The position numbers and the translations under genes are program-made. The notes below the pieces were generated by a model. The model worked only from the letters and a program-made list of their open reading frames with translations. It had not been told where the DNA came from and ran no database searches. DNA of 64,000 bases from a virus, in the IMG/VR virus record IMGVR_UViG_3300007504_000003, positions 62,001 through 126,000 of that record. One strand, written 5' to 3'. Below are positions 35,216-43,265 of this stretch, piece by piece. Position 1 is the stretch's first letter. The number at the start of each line of letters is the position of its first letter.

Positions 35216-35626
35216 ATGACTCCCCTGCGTCGTCGAGCGATTCGTCTAGCTTCCAGGCTCCCCGCTGGGGCTCCTTTGAAGGTGGCTCTCCTGAAAGCCG
35301 TCGAGGCGTCGTCAGATCCCTATGGACAGGAGATCCTCCGTCAGCTCGGGGGATCTCGCTGGCTTCAGATGATGATCGGAGCCAAGAATTTTATGGTCGG
35401 GCACACCAACGGTGGGGCTCTTGGGGGTCTCAGTTTCAAGTTCCCCCGGCCGGGTCGAGGCAAGCCGAATTTCGTTCGGATTCTCCTTATGGGAGACGAC
35501 ACCTACAGCGTGGAGTTCATGTCTCTCCACGGGTACAACGCCCGCTCTATGAGCAAGGTAGATGGGATCTACGCAGACCAGCTCCGGGGTCTCTTTGAGA
35601 GGAACACGGGCCTTTATCTGAGGTGA
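35216..35626 (+). CDS. Hypothetical protein with shared N-terminal module
   Basis: ATG at 35216 is preferred because GAGGAA precedes it; a GTG at 35198 would add six residues. The product has 136 residues. Residues 4-23 (LRRRAIRLASRLPAGAPLKV) are the shared module. The body (LGGSRWLQMMIGAKNFMVG; YADQLRGLFERNTGLYL) resembles a small protein family common in phages of many hosts, function unknown. This combination shows the module is an added part. Confidence 0.75.
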   Translation: MTPLRRRAIRLASRLPAGAPLKVALLKAVEASSDPYGQEILRQLGGSRWLQMMIGAKNFMVGHTNGGALGGLSFKFPRPGRGKPNFVRILLMGDDTYSVEFMSLHGYNARSMSKVDGIYADQLRGLFERNTGLYLR

Positions 35627-35644
35627 TTGCCGTATAGTAGAGGC

Positions 35645-36169
35645 ATGAACCGACGACATTTCCTGAAAGCAGCCGTGTCCGCCTCTACTCTTCCCCTGGT
35701 CCCCGGGGTGGCCTTTGCGGCAGGGTCGGAAGCGGTCTTCCATATCCCGACCTTTTGCTCCGGCTTCACGAAGGACAAGAAGCCGGAGGTCATTTCAGGT
35801 GAACTGGTGGCTCAGGTGGCAGATATGACCTGGGGAGCCCTGGAGCGGTCGTTCGGGGGACGTCTCCCGGTCTGGAGGGACTACGATCGGTTCAGGCCAC
35901 CGATCGGCTGGCTGGTGGGGTTGGAGAGCAACGCCTCTCGACCGATGCAGCCTCTCTATGACAAGAACGGAGAGGTCTTTGACTACATCCCGGGTAAGTT
36001 GAACATGACCCTCCTCGCGACGGTGAGGTCTCGTGAAGACCTCACCGGGCTCCATCTGGGCCCTACTCTTCACTGGCCCTCTGCGGGGGGTTTGGAGTTG
36101 GGGGCCTGGGGTCTCTTTGAGAAGGCCGTGTTCGCTGTGCCCCACGGAGCCCGTAAGGTGGCTGGGTGA
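35645..36169 (+). CDS. Exported protein with twin-arginine signal
   Basis: A 174-residue protein read from ATG at 35645. The N-terminus NRRHFLKAA followed by a hydrophobic stretch and PGVAFAAG is a typical Tat signal (consensus SRRxFLK) with an AxA cleavage site near residue 27. The mature part has no clear motif. CCGTATAGT lies just six bases upstream of the ATG, which suggests a leaderless message. Its stop overlaps the GTG of the next gene. Confidence 0.72.
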   Translation: MNRRHFLKAAVSASTLPLVPGVAFAAGSEAVFHIPTFCSGFTKDKKPEVISGELVAQVADMTWGALERSFGGRLPVWRDYDRFRPPIGWLVGLESNASRPMQPLYDKNGEVFDYIPGKLNMTLLATVRSREDLTGLHLGPTLHWPSAGGLELGAWGLFEKAVFAVPHGARKVAG

Positions 36170-36399
36170 GGCGGTTCTTTCTCCTCCGAACGGAGGATGT
36201 GAACGGGAATTCAGGGACCGGCAAGGTCGCGGAAGGGGTGGAGTCCATCACGGGCAAGGTAGTCCTCTTCTGGACGGTGCCTCCCTGCAAGGTCGCCCTG
36301 TATGACTCTCTCACGGACCTGGAGAGCCTTCACTCCCACGGGGGTCGGACCAAGCTGATCATGGTGGACAAAGAGCACGCGAAGCCAAGTCGATCCTGA
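36166..36399 (+). CDS. Small phage protein of a conserved family
   Basis: A 77-residue protein from a GTG start that overlaps the upstream stop. The pattern RTEDVNGNSGTGKVAEGVE, then a Trp strand and SLTDLESLHSHGG, recalls a small conserved family found in many phages and their hosts. The function is not known to me. It is probably co-translated with the exported protein. Confidence 0.72.
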   Translation: MRRFFLLRTEDVNGNSGTGKVAEGVESITGKVVLFWTVPPCKVALYDSLTDLESLHSHGGRTKLIMVDKEHAKPSRS

Positions 36400-36453
36400 G
36401 GGGTCCAACTTTGCCCTCTCCCTCGTAAAGGGAGCATCACCAGGAGGTGTTGA

Positions 36454-37644
36454 GTGGCGAAGCGAGGATTGAAGGCCGCAGAGGAAGAGGTGTACCGGGC
36501 TTCATTCCAGTCGAAGACCCGGCCCAATCCTTGCGATGGGAAGGGTCTCTCTTCTGAGAAGGTAGCGAACATCGCCCGGGACTTCACTGATCCCAAGGAG
36601 CGGTTCTCTTTGGCTGGTGCCGCCGCTTTGCTGATGGAGCGGCAGGATTCCATCCTCGCGAATGGGGAGGTCGCCCACACGTTTGAGCCCTTCTGCCGGG
36701 TGGCGAGCGTGAACAAGGTCGAGCACGCCACCTCCCAGGGAGAGACCGGGAAGTACCGGATTTTGTGGAACCCGGCGAAGCTCGCAGAAGTTCTGGGGGG
36801 ATCCTCTGGCAACTGGATCGCCTGGACACGGGCTGCCCTGGACAGGAAGTCGGATCCCTCTCACCTCCCGATGATTTACCCCGCGGACCTCGGGCAGCTC
36901 ACCCGAAATCACCTGCTGGTGAACCACGGTGTCGCCTGGGGGCGTCGTGAGCCTGTGTACTATCTCAGTACCACTGCGATGGTCGCCTATCTGATGGCTC
37001 AAAAGAAGTGGGGTGATCCCGCTCTCGTGAAGCGGTTTCAGGAGATCGTGGGTCGGCACGCTGACTTCATCGAGCCTCTCCTGGTCATTCTCCCAAAGGA
37101 AGACCCGGCGGTAGCCGTGGTGAAGGGTGACGGCGTGATGGTTTCCGAGGAGGCTCCTCCGGAGAAGGAGCGGGTGACTCAGGAGGCTGGGGGCTCTCCC
37201 GTTGAGGAGCCCCTCTCGGAGATCGATTTCCTTTTGGATGAGGTGCTGGTTCCACTTCCTCAGAAGGTCGTATCTCTCATTGACTCTCAGGAGGAACAGG
37301 ACGTGGGTTCTCAGAACAAGACGGTGGCTGAGCTTCGGTTGGAGCTGGCCCAGCATGATGCGAAGATGCAGCGGCTCCGGGTTCAGTTGGCCGCCGCCGA
37401 AGAGGCGGAGAAGCGCACTGCCTGGAAGGAGAAGTGGACCGGTGTCTTCGGGTCCTTCATGGACGGGATCATCCCTGATGATGAGTTCAAGTTCGCCAAG
37501 ACGGTCTCGTTCAAGGTGGGCAGTGAAATTCTCACCTACGAGTTGACGCGGTCCCGGGAGGAGGTCGAGGTTGCCGTGCTGACTTTCGGAAGCGACGACG
37601 CTTCAGCCCTGGCGGAGGGGCTCACTGGTATCCTGCGGACTTGA
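36454..37644 (+). CDS. Hypothetical protein with coiled-coil region
   Basis: A 396-residue protein from GTG with a strong GGAGG upstream. The N-terminal two thirds are mixed helix and strand. Residues about 290-325 (TVAELRLELAQHDAKMQRLR) are a coiled coil, and the end is beta-rich. I see no enzyme motif. It stands alone between small accessory genes. Confidence 0.68.
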   Translation: MAKRGLKAAEEEVYRASFQSKTRPNPCDGKGLSSEKVANIARDFTDPKERFSLAGAAALLMERQDSILANGEVAHTFEPFCRVASVNKVEHATSQGETGKYRILWNPAKLAEVLGGSSGNWIAWTRAALDRKSDPSHLPMIYPADLGQLTRNHLLVNHGVAWGRREPVYYLSTTAMVAYLMAQKKWGDPALVKRFQEIVGRHADFIEPLLVILPKEDPAVAVVKGDGVMVSEEAPPEKERVTQEAGGSPVEEPLSEIDFLLDEVLVPLPQKVVSLIDSQEEQDVGSQNKTVAELRLELAQHDAKMQRLRVQLAAAEEAEKRTAWKEKWTGVFGSFMDGIIPDDEFKFAKTVSFKVGSEILTYELTRSREEVEVAVLTFGSDDASALAEGLTGILRT

Positions 37645-37725
37645 GTGTATAGTGTGGGGGAACCGGCGTGCCGTGAGCCGGGTCCAACCGCACGGTCTTC
37701 AACCTAAAACGACGGAAGAAGACCA

Positions 37726-38199
37726 ATGGTACGCGCAAAGTTCAGGTGTTTGGACACCTCCGCCTCTTGGAGTGGAGTGCGGACGGCGATCCTCAAGCCG
37801 GTGACCCCGAAGTCGGTGTACGACAACGGGACGCCGGAAGAGGCGGAAGAAAACCGCCGGTTCTGGTCGGCATCCCCCAGCGGGGAATGTACGCTCCGCT
37901 ACAGGGGCGACATGCCGTTCGTTCCTGGCTCCTATTACTACGTGGATATGGAGCTGGGGTCTCCTCAGGAGGGAGACCGGGAGTGGCGTCTCGCCTCTCT
38001 TTACTTCCGGGACGGCAACCTGGAAGTTTGCTTGAACACTCCTTGGCTCAAGGATGCCCCCGATCTTGTGGACGGGGTGTTGACCCTGGTGATCGACAAC
38101 AGGGAGGCGTGGCCTCACTTCGTGAAGTTGTCTGAGGACAACATCCCTGAGGTGGGGATTTCGTGGAGGGTGGTGTTCAGGGAAACCCGAGCCGCCTGA
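37726..38199 (+). CDS. Small beta-rich phage protein
   Basis: A 157-residue protein. It starts VRAKFRC and contains the pattern ATPSGE-like (ASPSGECTLRY) followed by FVPGSYYYVDMEL, which I associate with small beta-rich proteins found in phage accessory regions. The function is unknown. GTATAGT lies 75 bases upstream, and GGAAGAAG precedes the ATG. A large hairpin follows. Confidence 0.68.
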   Translation: MVRAKFRCLDTSASWSGVRTAILKPVTPKSVYDNGTPEEAEENRRFWSASPSGECTLRYRGDMPFVPGSYYYVDMELGSPQEGDREWRLASLYFRDGNLEVCLNTPWLKDAPDLVDGVLTLVIDNREAWPHFVKLSEDNIPEVGISWRVVFRETRAA

Positions 38200-38224
38200 G
38201 TTTCAGCCTCCTCAAAGGAGACCA

Positions 38225-38279
38225 CCCGGCCCCCTAGGGCCCCCCACTCTTCACCCGTGAGTGGTCTTAGGGGCCCGGG
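38225..38279 (+). terminator. Long compound hairpin after the 37726 gene
   Basis: Outer arms CCCGGCCCCCTA and TTAGGGGCCCGGG pair with one mismatch and a one-base shift, and inner arms CCACTC and GAGTGG pair perfectly. It lies 25 bases after the stop. No T-run follows. Confidence 0.55.
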
Positions 38280-38289
38280 AGACCCGTAG

Positions 38290-38643
38290 ATTGTCAGGGT
38301 GTTTCGACGGCTGGGGACGTGCGCTAAAATCCTCCGTTCTCGTAGGTGAGAGAAGAGGCTGCGATCTCCGCAGGCACTCCCGCTGGTGTTGCATCCCAGG
38401 TAGATGACGGTTTCTGCCGTCTCCAGCAACGGGGTGATCCCTCGGAGATAAGTGGGGGGCCCGGATAGTCAGATGACTCCCCGTGGGATCACGGGGAGGT
38501 CTTTGTGGAGACTCCGGATGAAATGAATGGGTCGCCCACGGCATAAGCTGGGGCTTACGGGTTCTTTGTCTACGGCGATGATTCCACGAAGGGTTTGAGA
38601 GCCTGCTTCATTTCAGGCAGGATCTTCCCGAAGCTCATCGGTG
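38290..38643 (-). pseudogene. Possible decayed gene on the minus strand
   Basis: This is the longest stretch without an intact gene (38200-38634). Reading the minus strand, an ATG at 38642 opens MSFGKILPEMKQAL; a change of frame then gives LRGIIAVDKEPVSPSLCRG and PIHFIRSLHKDLPVI, a TGA near 38474, and then VIYLGCNTSGSACGDRSL and NTLTIYGSPGP in the same frame. These pieces look protein-like and occur in order, as in a gene broken by one frameshift and one stop. Other genes here end in TGA, so recoding is unlikely. No family is recognised, and chance is possible. Confidence 0.35.
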
Positions 38644-39051
38644 CTGGGGAGCCTCGCGCCAGGATTCCATGCGGTTGCCCTCGCTATCCCACACGGGGAA
38701 GTCCGGGAGATCTCCCCGGAACATCGCTCGACAGAGGCGCTCCGCATCCTCGATGGAGATGCCCTGCATCCTGGCGAGGGGTACTCCGTCGAGAGCCCCG
38801 CGAATGCCGGAGAAGGAGCAAAAGACCCGGGCGAACTTGGAGATCGCCTCGGGGTTATTCTCGTACTCGCGATCCTCGTCGTAGGTGGTGCCGGTGAGGC
38901 ACCCGAAGATGGGCCGGCTGCTCCCGGTGTAGACGAACCAGTCTCCCGTTCGGAGATTTCGCTGCTCGGGGGTGATGGCGGCGGCGAGCAGACGACGGCT
39001 TTCTTCCATCGCGGCGAAGAGTCCCTCGATGGAGTTGAAAGAGCGGATCAT
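38635..39051 (-). CDS. Small hypothetical protein with consensus upstream element
   Basis: A 138-residue protein. ATG at 39051 is preferred over the GTG five codons upstream because GGAGG lies eight bases before it. The sequence has an N-terminal helix, a GDWFVYTGSSRPIFGCL strand pair and a helical end. It is a small accessory protein of unknown function, preceded by a clear copy of the phage promoter-like element. Confidence 0.72.
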   Translation of the reverse strand: MIRSFNSIEGLFAAMEESRRLLAAAITPEQRNLRTGDWFVYTGSSRPIFGCLTGTTYDEDREYENNPEAISKFARVFCSFSGIRGALDGVPLARMQGISIEDAERLCRAMFRGDLPDFPVWDSEGNRMESWREAPQHR

Positions 39052-39070
39052 GTTGAAAACCTCCACTTTG

Positions 39071-39098
39071 ATATACGAGTCACCCGCAGAAATTATCC
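39071..39098 (-). promoter_or_regulatory. Candidate phage promoter for the 38635-39051 gene
   Basis: On the minus strand GGATAATTTC begins and TCGTATAT ends a 28-base element, in the same layout as the other copies. GTGGAGG follows, then the ATG. Confidence 0.65.
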
Positions 39099-39220
39099 TT
39101 CGGTATCCGTTCTATTTTCACTCTGGAGTGTGGAATCCCCGCGAGGTCTTCAGGGGGAGCCCGATAATCCCTCTATCTAGTCGGCTTGAGTGATAAGCCC
39201 CCTACTCTGGAGATCTGGCG

Positions 39221-39844
39221 ATGGCTTTCGGACCTGCGATCACCCTCACCCACGCTGGTGCTTCTACCGGTCCCCTCTTTCTCTCCGATGTTCGGATGAG
39301 GACGGATGGACCTCACTATGCAGCGGGAGCTGCTGGTGGCGGAGGCGTCTACGTCCCTTCGGGATCCACCCGTACCCTCTTCTACTCGGGCGACGTGGCT
39401 CGTTCCTATGAGTCCGGAGCGATCCGGGGCTTCATCGATGCCGGTGAGCTGACCGTCGCCTGGGAGATCGGAACGGAGTTCGCTGACGCTTTCAGCCACA
39501 CCGAGCGGTTCCAGTCTGCTATCGTCGCCAACGGGACCGAAGCCCTGGCGTGGGTTGCTCCGCACGCCCTGGAGGTTCTGTCCATCAAGGCGTATGCTGC
39601 CACCGTCGCGACGGTGGGTGCCTACACCCTCGCGGTGTCGGGTGACGGCAACAACCTCCTGGTGGGGGCCACCTTCGACCTCACCTCCATGTCGGACGCC
39701 ACGGTCGAGGAGCTGTCCCTGACCGCTACTGCGGCTGACCTGACTCTGGCGGAGGACGACGTGGTCCTGCTGTCCATCGTCAGCGACAACGCCGGTCTCG
39801 ACGCCGCCAACATGGTCGTTGTGATCGAGTACGCCCACCGCTGA
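39221..39844 (+). CDS. Virion structural protein, tandem paralogue 1
   Basis: A 207-residue protein rich in Ala, Gly and Thr. It shares TDGPHYA, GGGGVYVP, GDVARSxESG and TAADLxLxEDDVV with the next gene, so the two arose by duplication. The beta-rich pattern and codon bias fit a virion surface protein. The ATG follows GGAGATCTG. Confidence 0.74.
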   Translation: MAFGPAITLTHAGASTGPLFLSDVRMRTDGPHYAAGAAGGGGVYVPSGSTRTLFYSGDVARSYESGAIRGFIDAGELTVAWEIGTEFADAFSHTERFQSAIVANGTEALAWVAPHALEVLSIKAYAATVATVGAYTLAVSGDGNNLLVGATFDLTSMSDATVEELSLTATAADLTLAEDDVVLLSIVSDNAGLDAANMVVVIEYAHR

Positions 39845-39848
39845 TAAC

Positions 39849-39893
39849 CTATCGACCTGAGTTGATAGGGGGCTCCTTGACTCGGGTCGATAG
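39849..39893 (+). terminator. Hairpin between the tandem paralogues
   Basis: CTATCGACCTGAG and CTCGGGTCGATAG pair over 13 bases with one G-U pair, with a 19-base loop, just after the upstream stop. It may end transcription or protect an RNA end. Confidence 0.45.
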
Positions 39894-39900
39894 AGTGCCT

Positions 39901-39945
39901 ATTCGACGCCCCTGGTAGATTCACTCTCTACCAGGGGCGTCGAAT
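39901..39945 (+). promoter_or_regulatory. Perfect 19-base-pair hairpin covering the ribosome site of the 39946 gene
   Basis: Arms ATTCGACGCCCCTGGTAGA and TCTACCAGGGGCGTCGAAT are fully complementary with a 7-base loop. The second arm ends on the base before the ATG and includes the only ribosome-site-like AGGGG. In RNA it would hide the start region; as DNA it could be a terminator or protein site. Confidence 0.7.
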
Positions 39946-40572
39946 ATGGCTCAGGGAATCATCCTCAGGCTGACTCACTCAGGATCGACCTCCGATTCCA
40001 TCCTGATCAGCGATATCCGTCAGTACACGGATGGACCTCACTACGCGCAGCCTGACCCTGGCGGCGGCGGGGTTTACGTCCCTGTAGGGGGGACAAGAGA
40101 CCTCGTCTTCGCTGGAGATGTAGCTCGCAGTCTGGAGAGTGGTTGCATTCGCGGGATGGTGGATGGGGGCTACATCACCAGCAGCTTCGTTTTCGGGGCT
40201 GACTGGAATGCGGCTTCTATCCTCAACGAACGGCTGGAAGTCACTATCTCCGGTGGGAACACGATCAACATCCGGTGGGTGGTCCCGGCGGACTTGACCA
40301 TCTTGAAGGCCAAGGCGTACATCCAGACAGCGGCGACTACTGCCGGGGTGTACACCCTCGCTGTGGATGGGGCGGGGAACAACGTTCTGGGAGCCGCGAC
40401 CTTCGACCTCACTAGTCTGGTCGCTGCGACGCCCACGGACCTGACCCTGACTTCGACGGCGGCGGACCTCGACCTCGATGAGGACGACGTGGTGACGCTG
40501 TCTGTCGTGAGCGACAACGCCGACCTGACGGGCGGCGGGCTCTTCTTCCAGATCGTCTACGGACTGAGGTAA
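39946..40572 (+). CDS. Virion structural protein, tandem paralogue 2
   Basis: A 208-residue protein, paralogue of the preceding gene along its whole length. It has TDGPHYAQPDPGGGGVYVP near the start and SDNADLTGGGLFFQIVY at the end. The start codon directly follows a perfect hairpin, so translation may be controlled. The role is unknown; repeated surface or fibre subunits are the likeliest. Confidence 0.74.
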   Translation: MAQGIILRLTHSGSTSDSILISDIRQYTDGPHYAQPDPGGGGVYVPVGGTRDLVFAGDVARSLESGCIRGMVDGGYITSSFVFGADWNAASILNERLEVTISGGNTINIRWVVPADLTILKAKAYIQTAATTAGVYTLAVDGAGNNVLGAATFDLTSLVAATPTDLTLTSTAADLDLDEDDVVTLSVVSDNADLTGGGLFFQIVYGLR

Positions 40573-40574
40573 TC

Positions 40575-40787
40575 ATGGCTGAATACGATGGCATCTTTGA
40601 CGCGGTAGTCGGTGTCGCCCAGGGTGGTGCTCAGTTCTTCAAGGCGACCTGCAAGTACAACACCGGTTCAGGCGACGTGACCGATGGTGAGACGGGGACG
40701 ATTCTGGGGGAGCTATCGTCTACTTCGCTGGAACGGCGGAGGGTGACGCTGTTTACTTCGGAGCCCCCGAGCCTTTCCACTCCATGA
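40575..40787 (+). CDS. 5' part of a frameshifted structural gene
   Basis: A 70-residue frame starting MAEYDGIFDAVVGVAQGG. After GTILG the sequence becomes Arg/Ser-rich and unlike a protein core, while the -1 frame reads AIVYFAGTAEGDAVYFGAPE and runs without a stop into the 40784 frame. The junction lies at a run of five G bases (40706-40710). The two pieces are probably one gene of about 350 residues. Either a -1 ribosomal frameshift or an assembly error would join them. Confidence 0.65.
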   Translation: MAEYDGIFDAVVGVAQGGAQFFKATCKYNTGSGDVTDGETGTILGELSSTSLERRRVTLFTSEPPSLSTP

Positions 40788-41626
40788 AGGTGGAGTTCAC
40801 GGCATCCGGTGACATGGGGGCGTCAGAGCCTCCCTGGCAGTTCTGGGATGGCTCAGCCTGGAGCAGTGTTGAGGTGATGTTCTCCTCATCTGCGGGGGAG
40901 CACAACGAGCAGGGAGGCCCCGGGGGCGGGGGCGGACAGGAGACCATGAGGATGGGCTCCATGACCGGGTGGTCGTCCAAGGATCTGGATGGGGAAGATC
41001 TCTATTGGGTGAGGTTCATTCTCCCCGGTGCGATCACAACTTCCCCTTCCGGGTACATCCCGACCGTCTCGACGGCGAAAAGTTTCACGAACGAGGAAGG
41101 GGTCACGGAATTCTTCGGGGAAGGTCGCCCGGTCTTTACCTTTGACCTGATGCCAGATGGGAATTCTGGGCTCGCGTCGAGTGCTATCGCGCTCTCTTCT
41201 GGGATCACGGTCTCGTTCTCCGAGGCTGTTTTCCCGGATGCGGCTTCCAGCTCCAAGGTCTTTTACGCTCGCTGTCCTGTCGGCCTGGACGCGACGGTGC
41301 CTCTGGATATCGATATCACCTTCGTATCCGATGCAGCCGCTAGCGGCGACGTGGAGTGGGATGTAACCGCTTGCCTCGTGCCCACCGATGACACCGTGAT
41401 TGACGGCGCCCTTCAGGAGTTTGCGGGTTCCGTTGTCAAGTCGGTGGACGCCGCGAACAAGCTGTTCATGGCGAACCTCTCTCTTCAGGTCGGAGGTCTC
41501 TTCCCCGGAGCTATCCTGGTCCTGGAGGTGACTCGGGATGCCCAGGTGGGCAACGCCGAGGACACTTACGCGGATCAGGTCTCCCTGGTCTCCGTGGAGT
41601 GCCGCGGGACCAAGTGGAAGGTCTAA
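40784..41626 (+). CDS. 3' part of the frameshifted structural gene
   Basis: The 280-residue frame begins at an internal ATG, but coding continues upstream in this frame to about 40709, so that ATG is probably not a real start. It is beta-rich (WQFWDGSAWSSVEV; VRFILPGAI) with a Gly-rich loop. The sequence fits a fibre or tail protein with a carbohydrate-binding-like domain. It is convergent with the 41623 gene by four bases. Confidence 0.65.
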   Translation: MKVEFTASGDMGASEPPWQFWDGSAWSSVEVMFSSSAGEHNEQGGPGGGGGQETMRMGSMTGWSSKDLDGEDLYWVRFILPGAITTSPSGYIPTVSTAKSFTNEEGVTEFFGEGRPVFTFDLMPDGNSGLASSAIALSSGITVSFSEAVFPDAASSSKVFYARCPVGLDATVPLDIDITFVSDAAASGDVEWDVTACLVPTDDTVIDGALQEFAGSVVKSVDAANKLFMANLSLQVGGLFPGAILVLEVTRDAQVGNAEDTYADQVSLVSVECRGTKWKV

Positions 41627-42030
41627 TCTCGGAAGAAGGACCGAACGGCCCCTTCTGAGATCCCCAGAGCCTCGCCCTCTGCCAGGAGTGCGGCTCGGTT
41701 CTCTTGGGAGCCCTGCAAGGCCAGTACGAGTTTGAAGATCCGGACGACGAAGTTGACGGTGAAGTCGTCTCGGTCGGATCTTCCGTTGGCTCCCCAGCCC
41801 CCGGTGAGGGTGGTGTAGAGGCTGAAGTACCTACGCGGGCCGGTCATCGACTTATCCCACCGGATGTGCCCCAGGTAGGATTCGCCTATCTTCACCACGA
41901 ACGTCGGCGTCACGCTGTACATGTGGTGCTGGACGTGGTTCGGCTTGTAGATGAACGAGACCTCCTCTCCGAGCTGATCCCGGAGAGCACGGCGGACCTC
42001 ATGGAAGAATTCTATGGTCTTTCGGCTCAT
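41623..42030 (-). CDS. Small hypothetical protein downstream of the PP-loop gene
   Basis: A 135-residue protein with a helical start, a beta-rich middle (YSVTPTFVVKIGESYLGHI) and a helical end. It begins ten bases after the PP-loop gene stop and is probably co-transcribed. No motif is recognised. Confidence 0.68.
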   Translation of the reverse strand: MSRKTIEFFHEVRRALRDQLGEEVSFIYKPNHVQHHMYSVTPTFVVKIGESYLGHIRWDKSMTGPRRYFSLYTTLTGGWGANGRSDRDDFTVNFVVRIFKLVLALQGSQENRAALLAEGEALGISEGAVRSFFRD

Positions 42031-42040
42031 GGGGTAGTCC

Positions 42041-43156
42041 TTAGCAGGGACCGTTGGTGTGGCGGAATGCTCCGGCGGGGAGGGTCCAGCGGTCGGGAGA
42101 GACCTTCACCTGAAGTCGGTAGGGCCCCGTGACTCGCTGCTGAGCCCACGGCACCAGGACCCGGGCGACGAAGCTCTTTCCCTTGTCCGCCTGCTCGACG
42201 ACCGAGAGGGCTCGGTTGATGGTCACACCGAAGCGGCTCTCTGCGTCAGCCACGCGGCTGAACATCTCAGGGGCGATCTCTCGGATGGTCGCCCACTCGT
42301 CCTTTCCGCCGAAGATGCAGGTAGCGCAGGAGGCTCGGGAGTAGCCGAGATCGTAGCAGGGGTGGGCTCGGACGCCGGCCTCACGGATGGTCTTCCAGAT
42401 CAGAGCCTCGTTCCAGTCGAGGACTGGGCGATACTGGTGGACGATCCGGGACTTCGCGGAGGCCCGGTGCCTCTCTACCCGAGCATACCGGGAGCGGGCC
42501 TTGGACTCCTCCCATCGCTCCCCGGTGATCACGAGGATCTTGGGGATGTGGGTGACCACCACCTTGTAGCGACCGTTGATCCGTCGCCGTTCCTTGGTCG
42601 GCTGGAGGCGGGGGTCCTTTCGGATCGCCGTAGCACCCACGTCGATCTTGAGATAGGCGGAGCACCACCGGACGCTGAGGTCCGCGGACACCTGGGGGAA
42701 CTTCATCCGGGTGCCGTTGGGTCCCTTCCCCCCTGTCCGCCCAATGGTGCCGTCAGGGAGCTGGTAACGGGTCGGGGCGGTGGGCTGGTTGTTTCGGTTC
42801 ATCTCGCCTGCGAAGCCCCCTTCCTTCCACTGGAAGCGGATCTCCAGGCCCATCGCCTCTGCAAACGCCTTGCAGTAGGACTCCGTGACCGGCCAGTCCA
42901 TGAAGGTATCGGAGCCCGGGGCTCCGTCGATGCATTGGTGCCACAGCTCCAGTCGATCACGGGGAACCCCAGCCGCCGCCATCTGGCGGAGCATCTCGAT
43001 GACACACGCCACCGAGTCCTTTCCGCCGGAGAACTGGAGCAGGATCTTGTCGTACTCCCCCAGGGGGAGCAGAGTGGCAGAGTCCGGCCGGGCGTCTTCA
43101 GACGTGATCCGCCCGGCGTTCCGGGTCCAGTTAAGGTGAGAAGGGGTCGCGACCAT
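42041..43156 (-). CDS. PAPS-reductase-family PP-loop protein
   Basis: A 371-residue protein with SGGKDS at residues 43-48, the PP-loop that binds ATP or PAPS, and a cysteine cluster CYDLGYSRASCATC near residue 285, typical of the family members that carry a metal or sulfur site. Related proteins include sulfate-assimilation reductases and the DndC-type enzymes of DNA phosphorothioation; the phage subgroup has no settled reaction. A full promoter-like element and GGAGG precede the ATG. A sulfotransferase-like gene, which would also use PAPS, lies 8 kb away. Confidence 0.85.
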   Translation of the reverse strand: MVATPSHLNWTRNAGRITSEDARPDSATLLPLGEYDKILLQFSGGKDSVACVIEMLRQMAAAGVPRDRLELWHQCIDGAPGSDTFMDWPVTESYCKAFAEAMGLEIRFQWKEGGFAGEMNRNNQPTAPTRYQLPDGTIGRTGGKGPNGTRMKFPQVSADLSVRWCSAYLKIDVGATAIRKDPRLQPTKERRRINGRYKVVVTHIPKILVITGERWEESKARSRYARVERHRASAKSRIVHQYRPVLDWNEALIWKTIREAGVRAHPCYDLGYSRASCATCIFGGKDEWATIREIAPEMFSRVADAESRFGVTINRALSVVEQADKGKSFVARVLVPWAQQRVTGPYRLQVKVSPDRWTLPAGAFRHTNGPC

Positions 43157-43178
43157 GATGATTCCTCCGTTCCTTCTT

Positions 43179-43206
43179 GTATACGACCAGACCTCGGAAA
43201 GTTACC
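43179..43206 (-). promoter_or_regulatory. Candidate phage promoter for the PP-loop gene
   Basis: On the minus strand GGTAACTTTC begins and TCGTATAC ends a 28-base element. It lies 22 bases from the start codon with CGGAGG between. Confidence 0.7.
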
Positions 43207-43265
43207 CCACTTCGGTATCTGCTTTATGGTTTTCTGGGGTTGAATAGCGTGGGTAAGTTGGGTTC

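Noticed and set aside
38470-38480. TGA inside the 38290-38643 minus-strand frame as a recoded codon
   Set aside because: Many intact genes here end in TGA, and the same region also needs a frame change, so decay or chance is simpler than recoding.
42059-43243. A 394-residue plus-strand frame opposite the PP-loop gene
   Set aside because: The minus strand has clear SGGKDS and Cys motifs, a promoter-like element and a ribosome site. The plus frame is a shadow of G/C-ending codons.
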